64,000 nt of DNA from Acanthosepion lycidas (GCA_963932145.1 OZ010571.1:157137318-157201317); one strand, 5' to 3'; positions 22,700 to 32,523 are shown, counted from the first letter of the stretch. Notes: generated by a model from the letters alone, not told the origin. Numbers and translations: made by a program.

Positions 22700-25600
22700 C
22701 ATGATATACTTTTTTTTGCAAAAACTTTTGACAGTATTAAGTTGTTCAAATTGAATGTTATTTATCCACCTTTCCATGACGGTATATGAAGCAAGGTCGA
22801 ACCCTCTTGAGAGAAATGGCAGCGTTAAAAACTCTTTAAATGAGAAAAATAGATTGAAGAACTGCTTTCTTTCAATTTAAAACATTCTTTCGAATCTTAG
22901 ATTTATTTTGATATATTTTTATATTTTAGTTTGTAAAATACTTTTAAGATTTAATTTTTCGATTTATATGTGGACTTATGAAAGTAATTAGCCTTTAAAA
23001 AATGCAAATTACTTTCATAAGGCATGAACTTACCTCCCCTTTAACTTACCTCCCTTTAACTGCATTTCTTTCCGATATTTTTTTTATTACATACTTGTTA
23101 TCATTTTTCTAAAATAGATTTGAAGTAAAGTTTAATAGTCCTTTTGATAATAATGATTTCTTTTATTTATTAAAGATTGTCTTATTCTGCATTGGCAAAT
23201 ATTTTCTAGAGGAATTAAAGATATTTCAGTTTAAAAAGCTCTGTCATCTTTTGTTTGTTTTCAAAGTGGAAATTTATTTCTAGATTTATTTTTTTTCTTG
23301 TTAAAACTTCCAGGTATAAAATGAGACTTTATTAATCCTATCATAGATGTGTTTATTGGATAAAAGCAACTTTGTTACAATGAAAGAAATGACAACTTTG
23401 TTCTCTCGGCTCTAAACTTCATCTCTGTCACTGTCAGATTTATTCTCACTTCACCATCAAACTTTTTGTTGCTTTACTTTGATTATTGTTCATTTATTCC
23501 TTCTCAAACTCTGCCTTTCAATGCAACACAGGTTATTGTTTTACCATTGACTGATGTAAATTTACAGTACCGAGCTGAAAATCTATCTTTTGCTCACTTG
23601 AGGTGTGGATTTTTATTATTAGGTTGGTGCAAAAATAATGTCGTTTTCTCACATATGTTACTATGTGAGAAAATGACATTATTTTTGCACCAACCTAATA
23701 GGTAAAGTGATTTGCTAACCTATGATCTTCAGCTCTGCCTGTGTGCTCATTTCCATCAATATAGCACCTGGCGAAAATATACGTGCAATATTTGCTGCTT
23801 TTTGTTAGTCAAGGTAGGTTGCTATTTGATGCTCAGTTACAGAATGTATTTAGCTAGCACCTTGCAAAGAACAAATGATGAGTTTATTCATGAGCCTAAT
23901 AATGTTGGCATTGTAACAGGAGATTTGCCTAATGTAGAGTGAATTTTAATACTTTCTCCATTAGTTAGTTGTATCCAAGCATTAATTAATCAGTTCTAAT
24001 TTCATAACTTTTGTCTGATTATGGAAAGGAAAAATGTGTCAGTTTAACTTAGGACTAGGAAAAGGCAAATACAGTGTCAAATGGATGTTTTTTTTTTTTT
24101 TTTCTTTTTTTTTTCTTTTTTTTTTCTTTTTTTTTTTTTTTCTTTTTTTTTTCTTTTTTTCTTTTTTTTTTCTTTTTTTTTTTTCGTTTTTTTTTTTCTT
24201 TTTTTCTTGGCACCTCTATTTACTGTGTACACTCTAAGTAATTTTTATTGTCTTAAAAAGTTATTTTTAGAATTTCAATCAAAGCAGAACATATCAAACT
24301 AAATTTATTCATTTTATTTTCCTTGAGAATTGACAAGATATGTTAAACACTATTCAATTGTTTATTTAAAAATATGCCACAATAAAAACAATATTATTTG
24401 TAAGAATATAGAATTTAATTTATGAACTATAACAATAAATTATAGATTTTATTAAATTATAAAGAAATTTTTATAGTTCACAACATCATAAAGATTTATG
24501 TGAACAGACTATAAAGAAATATTTATTATTTACCATATTCCCAAGAAACATCTACAAAAATGTTTTATTCATAAAATTATAAAAATGTGTGTGAATTGTA
24601 AGACAAGAAAATTTAAATAAACTTCTAATGATGAGTAACTAATTAGAAATTTTGAAAAAAATATATTTTCTAGATATTTTATTCTTTTGTTGTCATCACA
24701 ACAATTTACTGAAAATTTTTCTAAAAATTATTTGTTTAAATTTTACAAGGATGGTTCCGTTTGAGACTTTGAAAATGCAGTTGTGCATGTTACGATGAAT
24801 GTAACAGTGAAGCCTGAAAAATTAAAACAAAGAAGTAATCTGAGATAATCACGATTAATCCAGTTTCAGATGTTATGGCTTTATTAAAATTCTAACAAAT
24901 ATCTTCTTGAAATCCTAAAAATAACCAAGGGAGTATACAGTAAAAATTATTCTTAGTAAATTTGTATCTTGTACTAATTTTGAAATACTTTTGCCAAACA
25001 GTAAATCTCACAAGACAGCTACTGATCGAAACTCGCTAATTGGAAATATTAAATTTGTTTCACTTTCAATACAGATCTATTTTTTACTGCATAAAAATCG
25101 GGTAACAAACACCTTTTTTCATTACCTTTTAACATTTAAGTTGAAGATTTGTTCAATTTTATTTGATATGAACAAAGTTTTACAAAATTAGCTAAAACAT
25201 TTGAAAAAAAAAAAAAATAATGTGAAAAGAAATCATGGCATCATGAACCTAAAGAAAATCTATCGCAGATTTTTGTAGCTCAAGAAAAAACAAAAAAAAA
25301 AAAAACAAAGATTTTCTTGAAGAACAAGTAAAATGTAAATGTTTCTCTGTCTAAATTTACATATGTGAAAAAGAATTTAAAAGACTTTTTTGATTAAAAG
25401 TATTTTATGTTCTTCATTATTCTTTTCCTTTTGTTTTTCTTATTTTAATTTGATATTTGGTAATGCTGTAGATAAGATTATCTAAAGTTGTTTGAAGTTG
25501 CTAAATACTGGTTGTAGTTAGTATGATTCACTCTTATAGAAAGTTTGGGGTTAGTCCTTCTTTGTCATTGGAAAATAAAAATAGTTTTTCTAGTTTAACA

Positions 25601-28202
25601 AAATAATTGATCTGTTGGTATCAAGGGATCTTGTCTTGGTAGGTGGGGGTGGGCACATGTGGTTTGTGAATGTAGATTAAAACATCAAATCTTTTTTATT
25701 TAAAATCTTTTTTGATGCTTTTTTCTTTTTAATCACAATGCTCTTCATTGATTCATTCTTTGACTCTTAACATCTTTTTTCTTGCTTAAGGAGCAAAGAA
25801 TGGAACAATGGCAATTCTCCAGAAAATAAATAGCATCACTGGAAAGCTGGTTTTAGTGCTAGCAATGTGCAGAGGACAAAATGAAGACGAGGCACAAATT
25901 TCAAAAAGGGAAACATTACATGATTAAAGTTGTTTTTGTGCTTAACTTTGAAACTGCAGAAAATGATGATTCAAATTTTTTGACATTCAAAGTATTAAAA
26001 TTAAATTGCAAAAGGAAGTTATTTCTGATGAGATTGGAATTTTTATCGCATATTTTGGGAAATCATGCCAAAGAATCTTTTAATGATTGAATGGAGATCT
26101 CATCATGCAATTGTTTTTTGATATTTTTTCCCCCCACCATTTGGTTTGATTCTATTTACATGATTGTAAAATCTTCTTTGGTGGAAATGGTTAATGAGTT
26201 CTTCATAAAAGATGTGCGCTCTCAATGTAGAGAATGAGGGTTCAAGTCTAGCTTGAATCTCCTTTATTATTTTGATTTCTTATTGTTTGACAACTGAAGC
26301 AAGGACAGAAGATTTTGAGAGAAAGAAAGAATTTGGGGAAGGAGGTCCATTCCACATAACTGTTCTTATACGTTTAGCAACCAACAATGTTTAACAACAT
26401 TATTTGTAAATTCCCTAGATAATGTTGTTATTTCTGGCAGGCGTGTGTTGTCTGCCACAGAAATATGAAGGTATGTTTTTTGTGCAATGCAAAATATGCG
26501 CTTTGCTATTTTGTATGCCATTTGGAATTTGAATATGTTGTTTTTGAATGTCTCACTTGCATATATCAACCTGGCATTCTTGATGGCTGACAATAATGCT
26601 AAATTTCATCAAGATCATGTTTTTTTTTTTTTTTTTTTTTTCCTCATACTGTATTTGTCTTTGCCTCTCAAAGAAGGTCTGAAGTTAATTAAAACTTGTT
26701 TTTTTTTTTTTTGTACAATTAAATGGTTTGTATATTTGTGTTGGGGTTGGCATACATTCTTGTCTTAAATATAGCTGTATAAAAAGATAGTAAAAGAACT
26801 GACTTGTTTACTGAATAATTTGTTTGGTTGGCTATTCCTCATCTTAAACTCTGTTTCAGGCACTTTTGAAAACAAGGTGACACGTGTCAAATAAATTGTC
26901 CAGACTTGTGACGTGTTAATTTTCATGCTTTTCAAAGAAAACTGATTGTAATAAATTCTGATATAAAAATTATTTTTATCTAATTTCTATAAGCAAATAT
27001 TTTTTTTATCTTTGAAGAATTGTTTAGATCTTAAAACCCTGTTAAATAATTTCATATTTACAGGTAGACTGTCTTGACTTAAAAAATCTACCAAATACCA
27101 GTTAATTGTGAATTTTCACTTATTCATTTATGCAAATAGAATTTTGTAAGAAAGAAATGACCTGTTTCACTCCTTTTTAAAATATAATTTCTATGCTAAA
27201 ATATTTACATTTGTTTATCAATAAGTCCTGGGAGAAAGTAAATCTGCTAAAATCTTATTTGAAAGTTGAAAATAAAATATGAATAGCAAAATAAAAAACA
27301 ATAATAAAAATAAATTAGTAGTTCTTTATTTGTTTTTTTTTTCATAAAATATTTTGTCACCTTTTGAATTGTGGGAGGAGGGAAAACGGAAATACTTTGC
27401 CAGAAAATTATCCTTTAAAAGATGTATTTTCATTTGTTTAATTAATAAATATTTTAAAAATATTTTATTATTCTGAAATGTTATTGTCTTTTAATGAGTG
27501 AAAAATGTAAAGTGCAGCATAAATAAAATGGACATTTTGTTTTTAGCTTGGTGGGGTGGGGATGTCATACTGACCTTTTTAATTAGCATCTCTGGAAAGA
27601 AATAATTTCCTTACCTTTTTGCTTAATTACCTTTCACTCAATCTATTTACATAAATTCATGCTTTATCTCTTACCGTGTGAAAACATGTTATTTTTTTTT
27701 TTTTTTTTTTATTGCCCTAAGATTGATTATTAATGAGTGATATGAATCAAAGTGAAGATTATAAGGCTGAGGTGGATAGATAGCAATTGACCTTTTATGA
27801 CTTGAAGGTTAATATTGTAGCTTTTTGGGAAACAACAACACAGGATTCTGTTGGGAAAAAGCTGTTGGATTGTAACTCTGGAATTCAGTGATTTGACCCA
27901 CATTTTCTCCGTATTCCAAATGTAATTCAAATCTATGAAAGTAACAGGGCATGCCTTAGCTGTAGAGTAAAGATCTGCACTGCTAGAACTGAAGAATGTG
28001 TAATATTTGTTTAAAAACACTGGATGAGCAAGAAAGATTGAAAGGGATAAGGGAGAGAATGAGAAGATACAGGCTAAGTGAGAGAAAAGTCGAGTATAAA
28101 ATAACTGATAATCTTAGTTGTCAATATCCATGGAATTTCTACAGGTATAGTTACTTTTAAATTAATGTGTTTAGTAATAAATTTATTCTGTTATAATATT
28201 TT

Positions 28203-28239
<37 letters not shown>

Positions 28240-28536
28240 GACATCATTTCTTAAAATAAAAAATTCATTTTTGTGATTGGAAACCTGTCAAAATATCCCT
28301 AGCTATATTGTTCTTTCAGTTTTCCTTTAATTAACCTCATTTCTCTCTTTCTTCCAACAGGGTGGACATCTGGGACAAGTTATTCCAAAGCATTTGTTAG
28401 TCATGCAAAACTGCTTCACTGGAATGGACATTTTAAACCTTGGGGTCGTCTCTCTCAGCACTCTGATATTTGGGACAGATATTTTGTAAAAGACCCCACC
28501 CTCAAGTTTAAACCCCTTCGTAGATTCAGCACATAG
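7528..28536 (+). CDS. GLT8D1: GLT8D1-like glycosyltransferase gene (GT8 family), eight exons, 5' exon missing
   Basis: The joined exons give 347 residues with no internal stop; every intron begins GT and ends AG and all phases agree. The order is: a membrane anchor (visible residues about 2-18), a luminal stem, a GT8 N-terminal strand and helix (ITSDKHTLGGMIATMNSI), the DDD metal/nucleotide-sugar site at residues 156-158, CSFNTG at 220-225, and HWNG...KPW at 309-317. This matches GLT8D1, a type II Golgi-type glycosyltransferase of about 370 residues whose acceptor is not firmly established. The shortfall is roughly the short cytosolic N-terminus, so the start exon is missing here. The first visible codon is split (N+TG) and could itself be a start if the upstream exon ends in A. 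Introns are about 1.2, 7.1, 0.66, 0.61, 0.59, 2.1 and 7.7 kb. GLT8D2 is the other possible paralogue. Confidence 0.93.
7627..8854. other. Intron, AT-rich
   Basis: This is the first visible intron of the GLT8D1-like gene. It is AT-rich, with T runs near 8250 and 8347. A lysine-rich minus-strand ORF at 8307-8513 translates the T tracts. Confidence 0.7.
8855..9035 (+). CDS. GLT8D1: GLT8D1-like exon B: start of GT8 domain
   Basis: The acceptor is TTTTTGCCAG and the donor is GTAAGT. The exon completes GGT and then encodes about 59 residues, including HVVITSDKHTLGGMIATMNS and FHLVVDDESFDHI. This is the first beta-alpha unit of the GT8 nucleotide-sugar-binding fold. Two asparagines in NST/NSK-type context lie in the stem. 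The open frame runs past the exon into the intron, but the donor and the match to the next exon fix the end at 9035. Confidence 0.9.
9290..9560 (+). repeat. Dispersed repeat, copy 1 (second copy at 46540-46950, inverted)
   Basis: It carries TATGGCATATCAACCTCAAT, several TGGTAATATTTTTTT...CAAAAACGTA units, then AGAGGCCTTGCTGTTGGACG and GTTCATCGTCTTACCCAGGA. The same blocks occur in the same order on the minus strand at 46950-46540. It may be an LTR or UTR of a larger element; I do not recognise the family. Confidence 0.6.
9609..11755 (+). mobile_element. Small degenerate LTR retrotransposon (Ty3/gypsy-type pol traces)
   Basis: Two diverged direct repeats (9609-9729 and 11661-11755), both starting TGATATGTA and ending near TTCA(AAA)CA, act as short LTRs. 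TGGTGTTGCC right after the first fits a primer-binding site. Between them, in broken + frames, lie an RNase H segment (SSDHRRLEF near 10150; VDALSRL at 10300-10320) and an integrase segment (SDNAPEF at 10905-10925; HPQSNG at 10992-11009). Protease and most of the reverse transcriptase are missing. Many stops show it is dead. It sits in the 7.1 kb intron. Confidence 0.7.
11760..12690. other. Intronic AT-rich DNA
   Basis: Nothing recognisable apart from short A, T and G runs (G-rich patch near 12207). Confidence 0.6.
12690..12862 (+). repeat. tRNA-derived SINE body, related to the 59030-59302 composite SINE
   Basis: An A-box-like ATGGATAACG and a B-box-like GAGTTGAAATTCC are followed by a tail (TTGGGAATATGGTATGAATC, ATCTATGGGTTGAATAGTAAG). 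The minus strand at 59190-59030 carries the same tail. The 5S-like head is absent here. Confidence 0.55.
13717..13862 (+). repeat. Decayed tRNA-SINE-like fragment
   Basis: GTGGTGTAATGGATTG resembles a tRNA A box, and ATTTAACCCATAG...GGGGAGGAGATGG matches the SINE tail in opposite orientation. It may be two fused fragments. Confidence 0.35.
13870..15370. other. Intronic DNA with a T27A13 foldback
   Basis: A long T run directly followed by an A run lies at about 14682-14723. The minus-strand ORF at 14733-14936 has no recognisable similarity. I see no gene or classified repeat here. Confidence 0.5.
15376..15500 (-). repeat. Truncated tRNA-SINE copy, minus strand
   Basis: The body only (AACATTTCGGCCATTGTACA…CTTCTTCAGG, ending CCCTTTATCCACTGT). 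It abuts a fuller + strand copy, repeating the head-to-head arrangement seen at 5526-6066. Confidence 0.65.
15501..15955 (+). repeat. tRNA-derived SINE, + strand, with duplicated 3' unit
   Basis: The head has ACAGTGGATAAAGGTGTTGG and GTCAGTTCAATACCC. The body has GGAACTAGAACAG and CCACCTGAAGAAGG. The 3' unit (CCGAAACGTTGTAATAAATA…) occurs twice, at about 15741-15840 and 15845-15945. It ends about 160 bp before exon C. Confidence 0.65.
16115..16232 (+). CDS. GLT8D1: GLT8D1-like exon C
   Basis: The acceptor is CCTTTCAG and the donor is GTAAGG. One base completes ATA, followed by 39 codons starting IWLKKTKLNMLNYEVKRFP and ending GRPELGRP. This covers the helix after the first Rossmann strand and the R/S-x-P-E-L segment that precedes the conserved aromatic-rich helix in GLT8D proteins. 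The exon ends in phase 0. The 7.1 kb intron before it carries a small LTR retroelement and SINE copies. Confidence 0.9.
16893..16980 (+). CDS. GLT8D1: GLT8D1-like exon D with DDD catalytic motif
   Basis: The acceptor is TTTTTCCAG and the donor is GTAGGT. The exon encodes LNYARYYLPRLFPDLKG followed by a hydrophobic strand and IDDDCIVQG. The three aspartates are at 16959-16967; in GT8 enzymes the DxD pair binds the divalent metal and the nucleotide-sugar diphosphate. The site is intact, which supports an active enzyme. Confidence 0.93.
17589..17689 (+). CDS. GLT8D1: GLT8D1-like exon E
   Basis: The acceptor is TTTTTCAG and the donor is GTAAAA. The exon completes a glycine codon and adds 33 codons, including GDISDLYNMKINSGDLAAFS and NDC. 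This follows the DxD loop (…VQGDI..LY) as in other GLT8D proteins. It ends in phase 0 on RMK. An open frame continues into the intron but loses similarity after the donor. Confidence 0.9.
18278..18444 (+). CDS. GLT8D1: GLT8D1-like exon F with CSFNTG motif
   Basis: The acceptor is TTGTCCAG and the donor is GTAAGT. It encodes 55 codons plus two bases: NNYAEYIDFKNKHIQ, then PATCSFNTGLMLTDLDLWKK and NITEQLEYWLQLN. The CSFN(T/P)G turn and the following WK...IT.QLE.W helix are hallmarks of the GLT8D group. Confidence 0.92.
18845..19317 (+). mobile_element. Penelope-like GIY-YIG fragment between inverted repeats
   Basis: CATCTTCAAAAACAC…TAATGGATTTAAC at 18845 recurs inverted, ending at 19317, and similarity continues inward for about 60 bases. 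Inside, broken + frames read SKAGIYKINCQNSS and EHKRGFLY, matching the GIY...C and R..EHK parts of the GIY-YIG endonuclease of Penelope-like elements. It lies in the intron before exon G and is not functional. Confidence 0.55.
19330..19770. other. Intronic AT-rich DNA
   Basis: Contains several A and T runs; no gene or classified repeat recognised. Confidence 0.5.
19775..19972 (+). mobile_element. Non-LTR retrotransposon 3' tail with poly(A)
   Basis: TTTCACTCCTAGTAACCCCT…TTGCTTTGCTTGGGGTGAAA followed by an A14 run matches tails at 52500-52685, 53830-53925 and 56210-56285. The shared end and the poly(A) mark LINE 3' ends of one family. No coding part is left here. Confidence 0.55.
20522..20634 (+). 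CDS. GLT8D1: GLT8D1-like exon G
   Basis: The acceptor is TTTATCAG and the donor is GTGAGT. It encodes a glycine-rich loop (GNEKGGGGSQPP), a hydrophobic strand (MMIVFY) and YTAIDPSWHVRYLG. This matches the ...PP.LIVF....STIDP.W.VRHLG block of GLT8D proteins. It ends on the first base of a glycine codon, and the acceptor at 28361 restores the frame. Confidence 0.92.
21170..21620 (-). mobile_element. Penelope-like element GIY-YIG fragment
   Basis: The minus-strand ORF at 21176-21439 contains RSSITEHLINNRNCA and NYHLKILEAIYI, the C-terminal part of a Penelope-type GIY-YIG domain. Just upstream on the minus strand, in broken frames, are VIYLFKCSC and a GRT..R...R..QH segment. It sits in the last intron and is disabled by stops. 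Confidence 0.65.
21700..22380 (-). pseudogene. Mariner-like transposase remnant
   Basis: The minus-strand ORF at 21905-22249 carries WQQDSAPCHTQ, the block around the second catalytic Asp of mariner/Tc1 enzymes. After frameshifts, SPDCNPLDYYVW-like and ERETNKTPCNTK-like segments follow, typical of mariner (third Asp context). The region extends to about 21740 as a broken C-terminus. No clear terminal repeats were found, and frameshifts abolish function. Confidence 0.7.
22478..22695. repeat. Two (TA)n microsatellites
   Basis: TA runs at about 22478-22519 and 22641-22695 separated by about 120 bp of unclassified sequence. Confidence 0.9.
23617..23700. mobile_element. 84-bp palindromic mariner MITE, MADE1-like
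   Basis: Arms of 39 nt (23617-23655 and 23662-23700) pair with one mismatch around a 6-nt loop (TGTTAC). Each arm begins TATTAGGTTGGTGCAAAAAT; TTAGGTTGGTGCAAAAGTAA is the known terminal sequence of human Hsmar1/MADE1. TA bases at both ends fit mariner target duplication. Transcribed, it would form a miRNA-precursor-like hairpin inside the gene's last intron. Confidence 0.85.
24090..24208. repeat. Polypyrimidine tract, (T8-12 C)n
   Basis: About 120 bases of T runs broken by single Cs. Overlapping phenylalanine-rich ORFs are artefacts. Confidence 0.9.
24210..25790. other. Intronic AT-rich DNA
   Basis: No supported gene or repeat; short ORFs lack similarity. Confidence 0.5.
26000..28360. other. 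Intronic AT-rich DNA
   Basis: T runs near 26620, 26700 and 27690 and an A run at about 28208-28236. GGGTTCAAGTC near 26229 looks like a tRNA B box, but I cannot define a SINE around it. Confidence 0.45.
28361..28536 (+). CDS. GLT8D1: GLT8D1-like terminal exon with HWNG/KPW motif and stop
   Basis: The acceptor is CTTCCAACAG. Fifty-seven codons and a TAG stop at 28534-28536 follow. AKLLHWNGHFKPWGR is the conserved C-terminal GT8 motif that contacts the nucleotide sugar, and DIWDRYFVKDPT and a basic tail (PLRRFST) follow. The protein end is slightly shorter than in vertebrate GLT8D1. The 7.7 kb intron before it carries Penelope-like, mariner and MITE insertions. Confidence 0.93.
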
Positions 28537-28628
28537 CTGACTCTCTTTTCATTTGTTCATTTTCTTTCATTTATGTTTTTCTATTAAAATGTTTTCATAA
28601 TTTCTTTTGCTTCCTCATTTTCACTTTT

Positions 28629-28663
<35 letters not shown>

Positions 28664-28668
28664 AAAAT
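28537..28668 (+). promoter_or_regulatory. Probable 3' UTR start with candidate poly(A) signal
   Basis: AT- and T-rich DNA follows the stop codon. ATTAAA occurs near 28582 and AATAAA at 28661, just after a long T tract; AATAAA recurs near 28720. Any could be the polyadenylation signal. The true transcript end cannot be set from sequence alone. Confidence 0.3.
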
Positions 28669-28669
28669 T

Positions 28670-30050
28670 TACAATATAAAATCTGGTTTATACACACATT
28701 TAAGGAATTTGACCCCCAAAATAAAATTTTCTCTAGCTCTTAATTCCCATCAGAGCAATCCTTTTAAGTGCTACCAGAGTTTAGGCACCTTGCTACCAAT
28801 CAGGATGCAGCAGTTAAAAATACTAGCCCTGTGTTCTCAAGATGAAAAGTCGCAGTCATTGATCAGTCAGATTATCAAAAAGTTAATCATTAAAGTTATG
28901 GAAGAAAGGAACTGGTAAATGGCATCTTAAACAGGAAATGAGGAGGGAAACCCTTTTATTCCTGTTCAGTCAACATGGAAGGAGTGCAAGTCGATTTGTG
29001 AGCCTGTCTACTCCATTAACCTGATCACAGCACAGGAGGCTGGGTGCTTTTATTGAGGTACCCTCTCCAGGAAAAGTAGTAAAACAAGGTAGCACCCAGG
29101 CTAAGATGGAATTAATGAAAACTCTTTTGAGGGTAAAGCTGAAGAATTTGATTTTAAGGGACTTGGTTTAAGTGAGTGTAGAGGACATGGTTCTAGTTAA
29201 AAGTTAATATTTAGATCACAGTGGTAGATTATTAAGCTTTAATTTAATATCCGTTTATTTAACTCCTGACAAAGTAAAAAGAAGGGAAGTAAATTTCCTT
29301 ATAAACAGCATTTTTAAAACATTTTTTTTTACCCACAGCCAAAGGGTATGGCAGTCAAAGTAACATAATACAAGGTTATTAATAGAATTCACTGTTACAG
29401 TTTGTAATAAACAAAATACAAAGTTCCAAACCCTCCCATCAAATTAAATAAATCAAAATTATAATTTTATATTCAAAGTTAACATTTTTATTTTTTACTA
29501 GTTAGAAGGACCTTGTGTATTCAAATACAGATAAAAAGCTAAAATTAAAACTAGAACATTCATGAGACCCCATTCTGTTCAGCTAAAAAATTCCCCCTTG
29601 TTCCTTATTTTGCTTACCTTTCAAAAAACACTTTTGGCAGAAAAGATAAGACTTTTCTTTTAGGGAGCTTGGATCATTGTGAATTATTCATTAGTGACAG
29701 AATCGGTGTTTTTAAATATTGAAGGCAAGCAGGCTGGCTTCCTTCTATTTGGAAAATTGCTGCAACACAATCTTTCCATCTCTTATTTCTCATTATACTG
29801 TTAAGCTTAGTAAACATCAAAATTTGTTGGGCCATTAAAATATTTGAAATAAGAACAATGTCTTAACAATTTTCTATTATTCATCTTATTGTATATTGTG
29901 CTATTTAATAGCGTTATTTTGTCAGTAATTAAACAATCCTTTTTCTTCCTGATTTTCAATGCACAACATAGAGACTGTCTACTGTAAATTGAAAAAAAAA
30001 ATGAATAACATTCAGTTGTTTTGATTCCCTACTGATAGAAATATTTAGTT
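28670..30050. other. Downstream flank of the GLT8D1-like gene, unclassified
   Basis: The stretch at about 28720-29200 is less AT-rich than its surroundings and has a 103-codon + ORF (28607-28918) and broken frames after it. I cannot assign it; it could be an old retroelement. Confidence 0.35.
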
Positions 30051-30059
30051 TTTACTTGA

Positions 30060-30400
30060 AAAAAGACAAATAGTAAGTAAGACTGATGAAAAAAGACAAA
30101 TAGAGAGACTGATGAAAAGAGGCAAATTGTGAGACTGATGAAAAGAGACAAATTGTGAGACTGATGAAAAAGGACAAATAGTAAGTGAGACTGATGAATA
30201 GAGACATAGTAAGACTGTGATGAAAAGAGGCAAATAGTAAGACTGTGATGAAAAGAGGCAAATAGACTGATGAAAAGAGACAGACTGATGAAAGACAAAT
30301 AGTAAGACTGATGAAAAGGGACAAATAGTGAGACTGTGATGAATAGGACATAGTAAGTGAGACTGATGAAAAAAGACACTGTGGTGAGAGAGACTGTGAT
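30060..30400. repeat. Minisatellite, degenerate ~24-30 bp unit
   Basis: About a dozen units resembling GACTGATGAAAAGAGACAAA + TAGTGA, with variable length. Three overlapping minus-strand ORFs (LFSS/FHQS repeats) are translations of it. Confidence 0.9.
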
Positions 30401-31500
30401 GAAGTAAGAGAAAAGTCATGGGGCTGTAATAAAATTTTCCTCATGCATATAAAGTTCAAATGCAGTCAGTGTTGAAAATAAATTTTATTGTTTTGTTTAT
30501 TTCCCTTGCATCATTTTTCTCCCTCTAAAGAATAAGAAAAATAAGTTTTTATTTGTTTTTGTTTTTTTTTCTAGTCTACCTATGATTACGAGGAATTAAC
30601 TTTTTTTTTTTTTTTTGTTAAATTGTTAACATTTTATTTTTAAAAAAATTTTTTTATTTTGATCATATTTACAAAGAGCATCTAATTTTTAAACTTTTTT
30701 ATTCTTTAAATATTTATGAATTTCTGATTGCTCTGACTTCTAAGCAAAGATAAAAAGTCAAGTTTTCTCTCTTTAGCAGAGAAAAAAATACAGCTTCAAA
30801 TTTCTAATGTCAGAATTTACTAAGTTTTGTTTTGTACATGTCTACAACATTAAGGGCACTTAGTAAGAATTGAAATTCTTAATGTTCTACAAAACTTCAT
30901 TATTATGAATTCTATTTTATTTCTTCATCAAAGAAGGTTTATGGCTTTTGCAGAAAAAATCCTTCATTAGCATTCAATTCATAAATAGAAGCCTCAAATA
31001 TTTTTCTCCCTTATTTATAACCATTCAGATTGAATTAAATTCTGATGTTAATTTTGACAAGGTTTTATGAGAATACATTTATGCAAACTATGTTGCTGAC
31101 ATTAATCAAAGTGTGTCTGCTGTGAGAGGAAGAGGGTTAATTTCAGTAAGTTCTCATCTAATTTCACCTTTCATATCTCCTTGGCAACTTTAAACTTGGC
31201 TATTAATCTCAACCCAGACACACTCTCTTGATATTAGGTTTATTGAAAGATTGACAGAAAGTGTCTGAAAGTTGAGCTGTTTTTTTCTTATTATAAATAT
31301 TTTTTTTTTTTAAAGGAAAAGAAAACAATTCTAGGGATTATTTTCTTTTTAAAATTGATTGTTTTTTTTTTTTTTTTTTTGTTTTTGTTTTTTGTCTCTT
31401 TTGAAAATTAGAAATGTAATTTGGAATAAAAGTGGTAGGAAGATTATTTTTTTGTAAGGAGTTTGTAAGCAGGACCAAGTGCCTAGCTTTAAAATTAAAT
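30400..31500. other. AT-rich DNA with T runs
   Basis: T runs near 30601, 31298 and 31363; nothing else recognised. Confidence 0.5.
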
Positions 31501-31507
31501 CTCTACC

Positions 31508-31580
31508 AGTTAAGACAATATTTGCTTTCAGCCAAAAAGTCCCAGTTAAGACAATATTTGCTTCTAGCAAAAAGTCCCAA
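31508..31580 (+). repeat. 37-bp tandem duplication
   Basis: AGTTAAGACAATATTTGCTT…CAAAAAGTCCC occurs twice head to tail with small differences. Confidence 0.8.
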
Positions 31581-32111
31581 TAAAATAAAATACTTGAAAT
31601 ATTTACTTTTGGGTAAAAAAATAAAGGAAAATGTTGTTTTTTTTTTTTTTTATAAAAAAAGTTTCTAATTTCATAAAGGCAATAAAATTGAAAATAGGAA
31701 AATTTAAAAAGAAAATTGAAAAAGCTAAAAAGTTCCTTTTTGTCAATTATTTTGCTCTCTTTTCAGTTTACTTGTATAACAAAACAGTTTTTAATTTTGA
31801 TTTAAAGACGCGTTTTCAGAATGTTTTAGTTGCCTACAACGACCTGCATAATTGTGAAACTCCAAATTCTGTTCTATTCGAAACCTTTCCTGGTGGATAA
31901 TCAATCGCAGTCCTTGATATTATATCAGACAGACACATTACTAAACAGTCTTCCACATAATAATAATTGCTTTTTTCGCTTTACACCAATTTTTGGGGAA
32001 ATCTAAGTTTGTCATGAAAAATGACATAGTGTAAATAACTTTTGGAAAACTAGGGAAACCTGTGGGATTTCTTGCAGGCTTTATTAGAAGGTACATATAT
32101 TCACATATATG

Positions 32112-32112
<1 letters not shown>

Positions 32113-32156
<44 letters not shown>
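32113..32156. repeat. (TA)n microsatellite
   Basis: Pure TA run. Confidence 0.9.
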
Positions 32157-32157
<1 letters not shown>

Positions 32158-32523
32158 TAACTGACTGACAAAATAGAAAAAAAATCGATGCAAGGCATTT
32201 TGTCCTCTAAAAGGACTTCATTAGACGAATGTGCTTATTGATGGAATTAAATGTATGTTGAGGGTGGGGAGGTGTAAAATACCAACCCTACTAAAACTTG
32301 GTTATAATTATCCACTGAAGATGTAAGGATGCTAAATTAGTTGTCATTAACTGCTGGTATAAAAACAGTGCTTAATGTAACAAAACAATGCTTGATGTAT
32401 AATAGCAGCTAAAATTAATACTACTAATAAATATATATTTTGTTACTGTTTGTAGCACAAGTCAGTTTCATGCACGACGCAGTCACCAGGTGCAGATTGA
32501 ATAGAGTTGTCTGACAATTCTGA

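Noticed and set aside
24034-24302. Phenylalanine-rich ORFs
   Set aside because: Translations of a polypyrimidine tract.
30029-30459. Three overlapping minus-strand ORFs of 116-135 codons
   Set aside because: They are translations of a degenerate minisatellite in all three frames.
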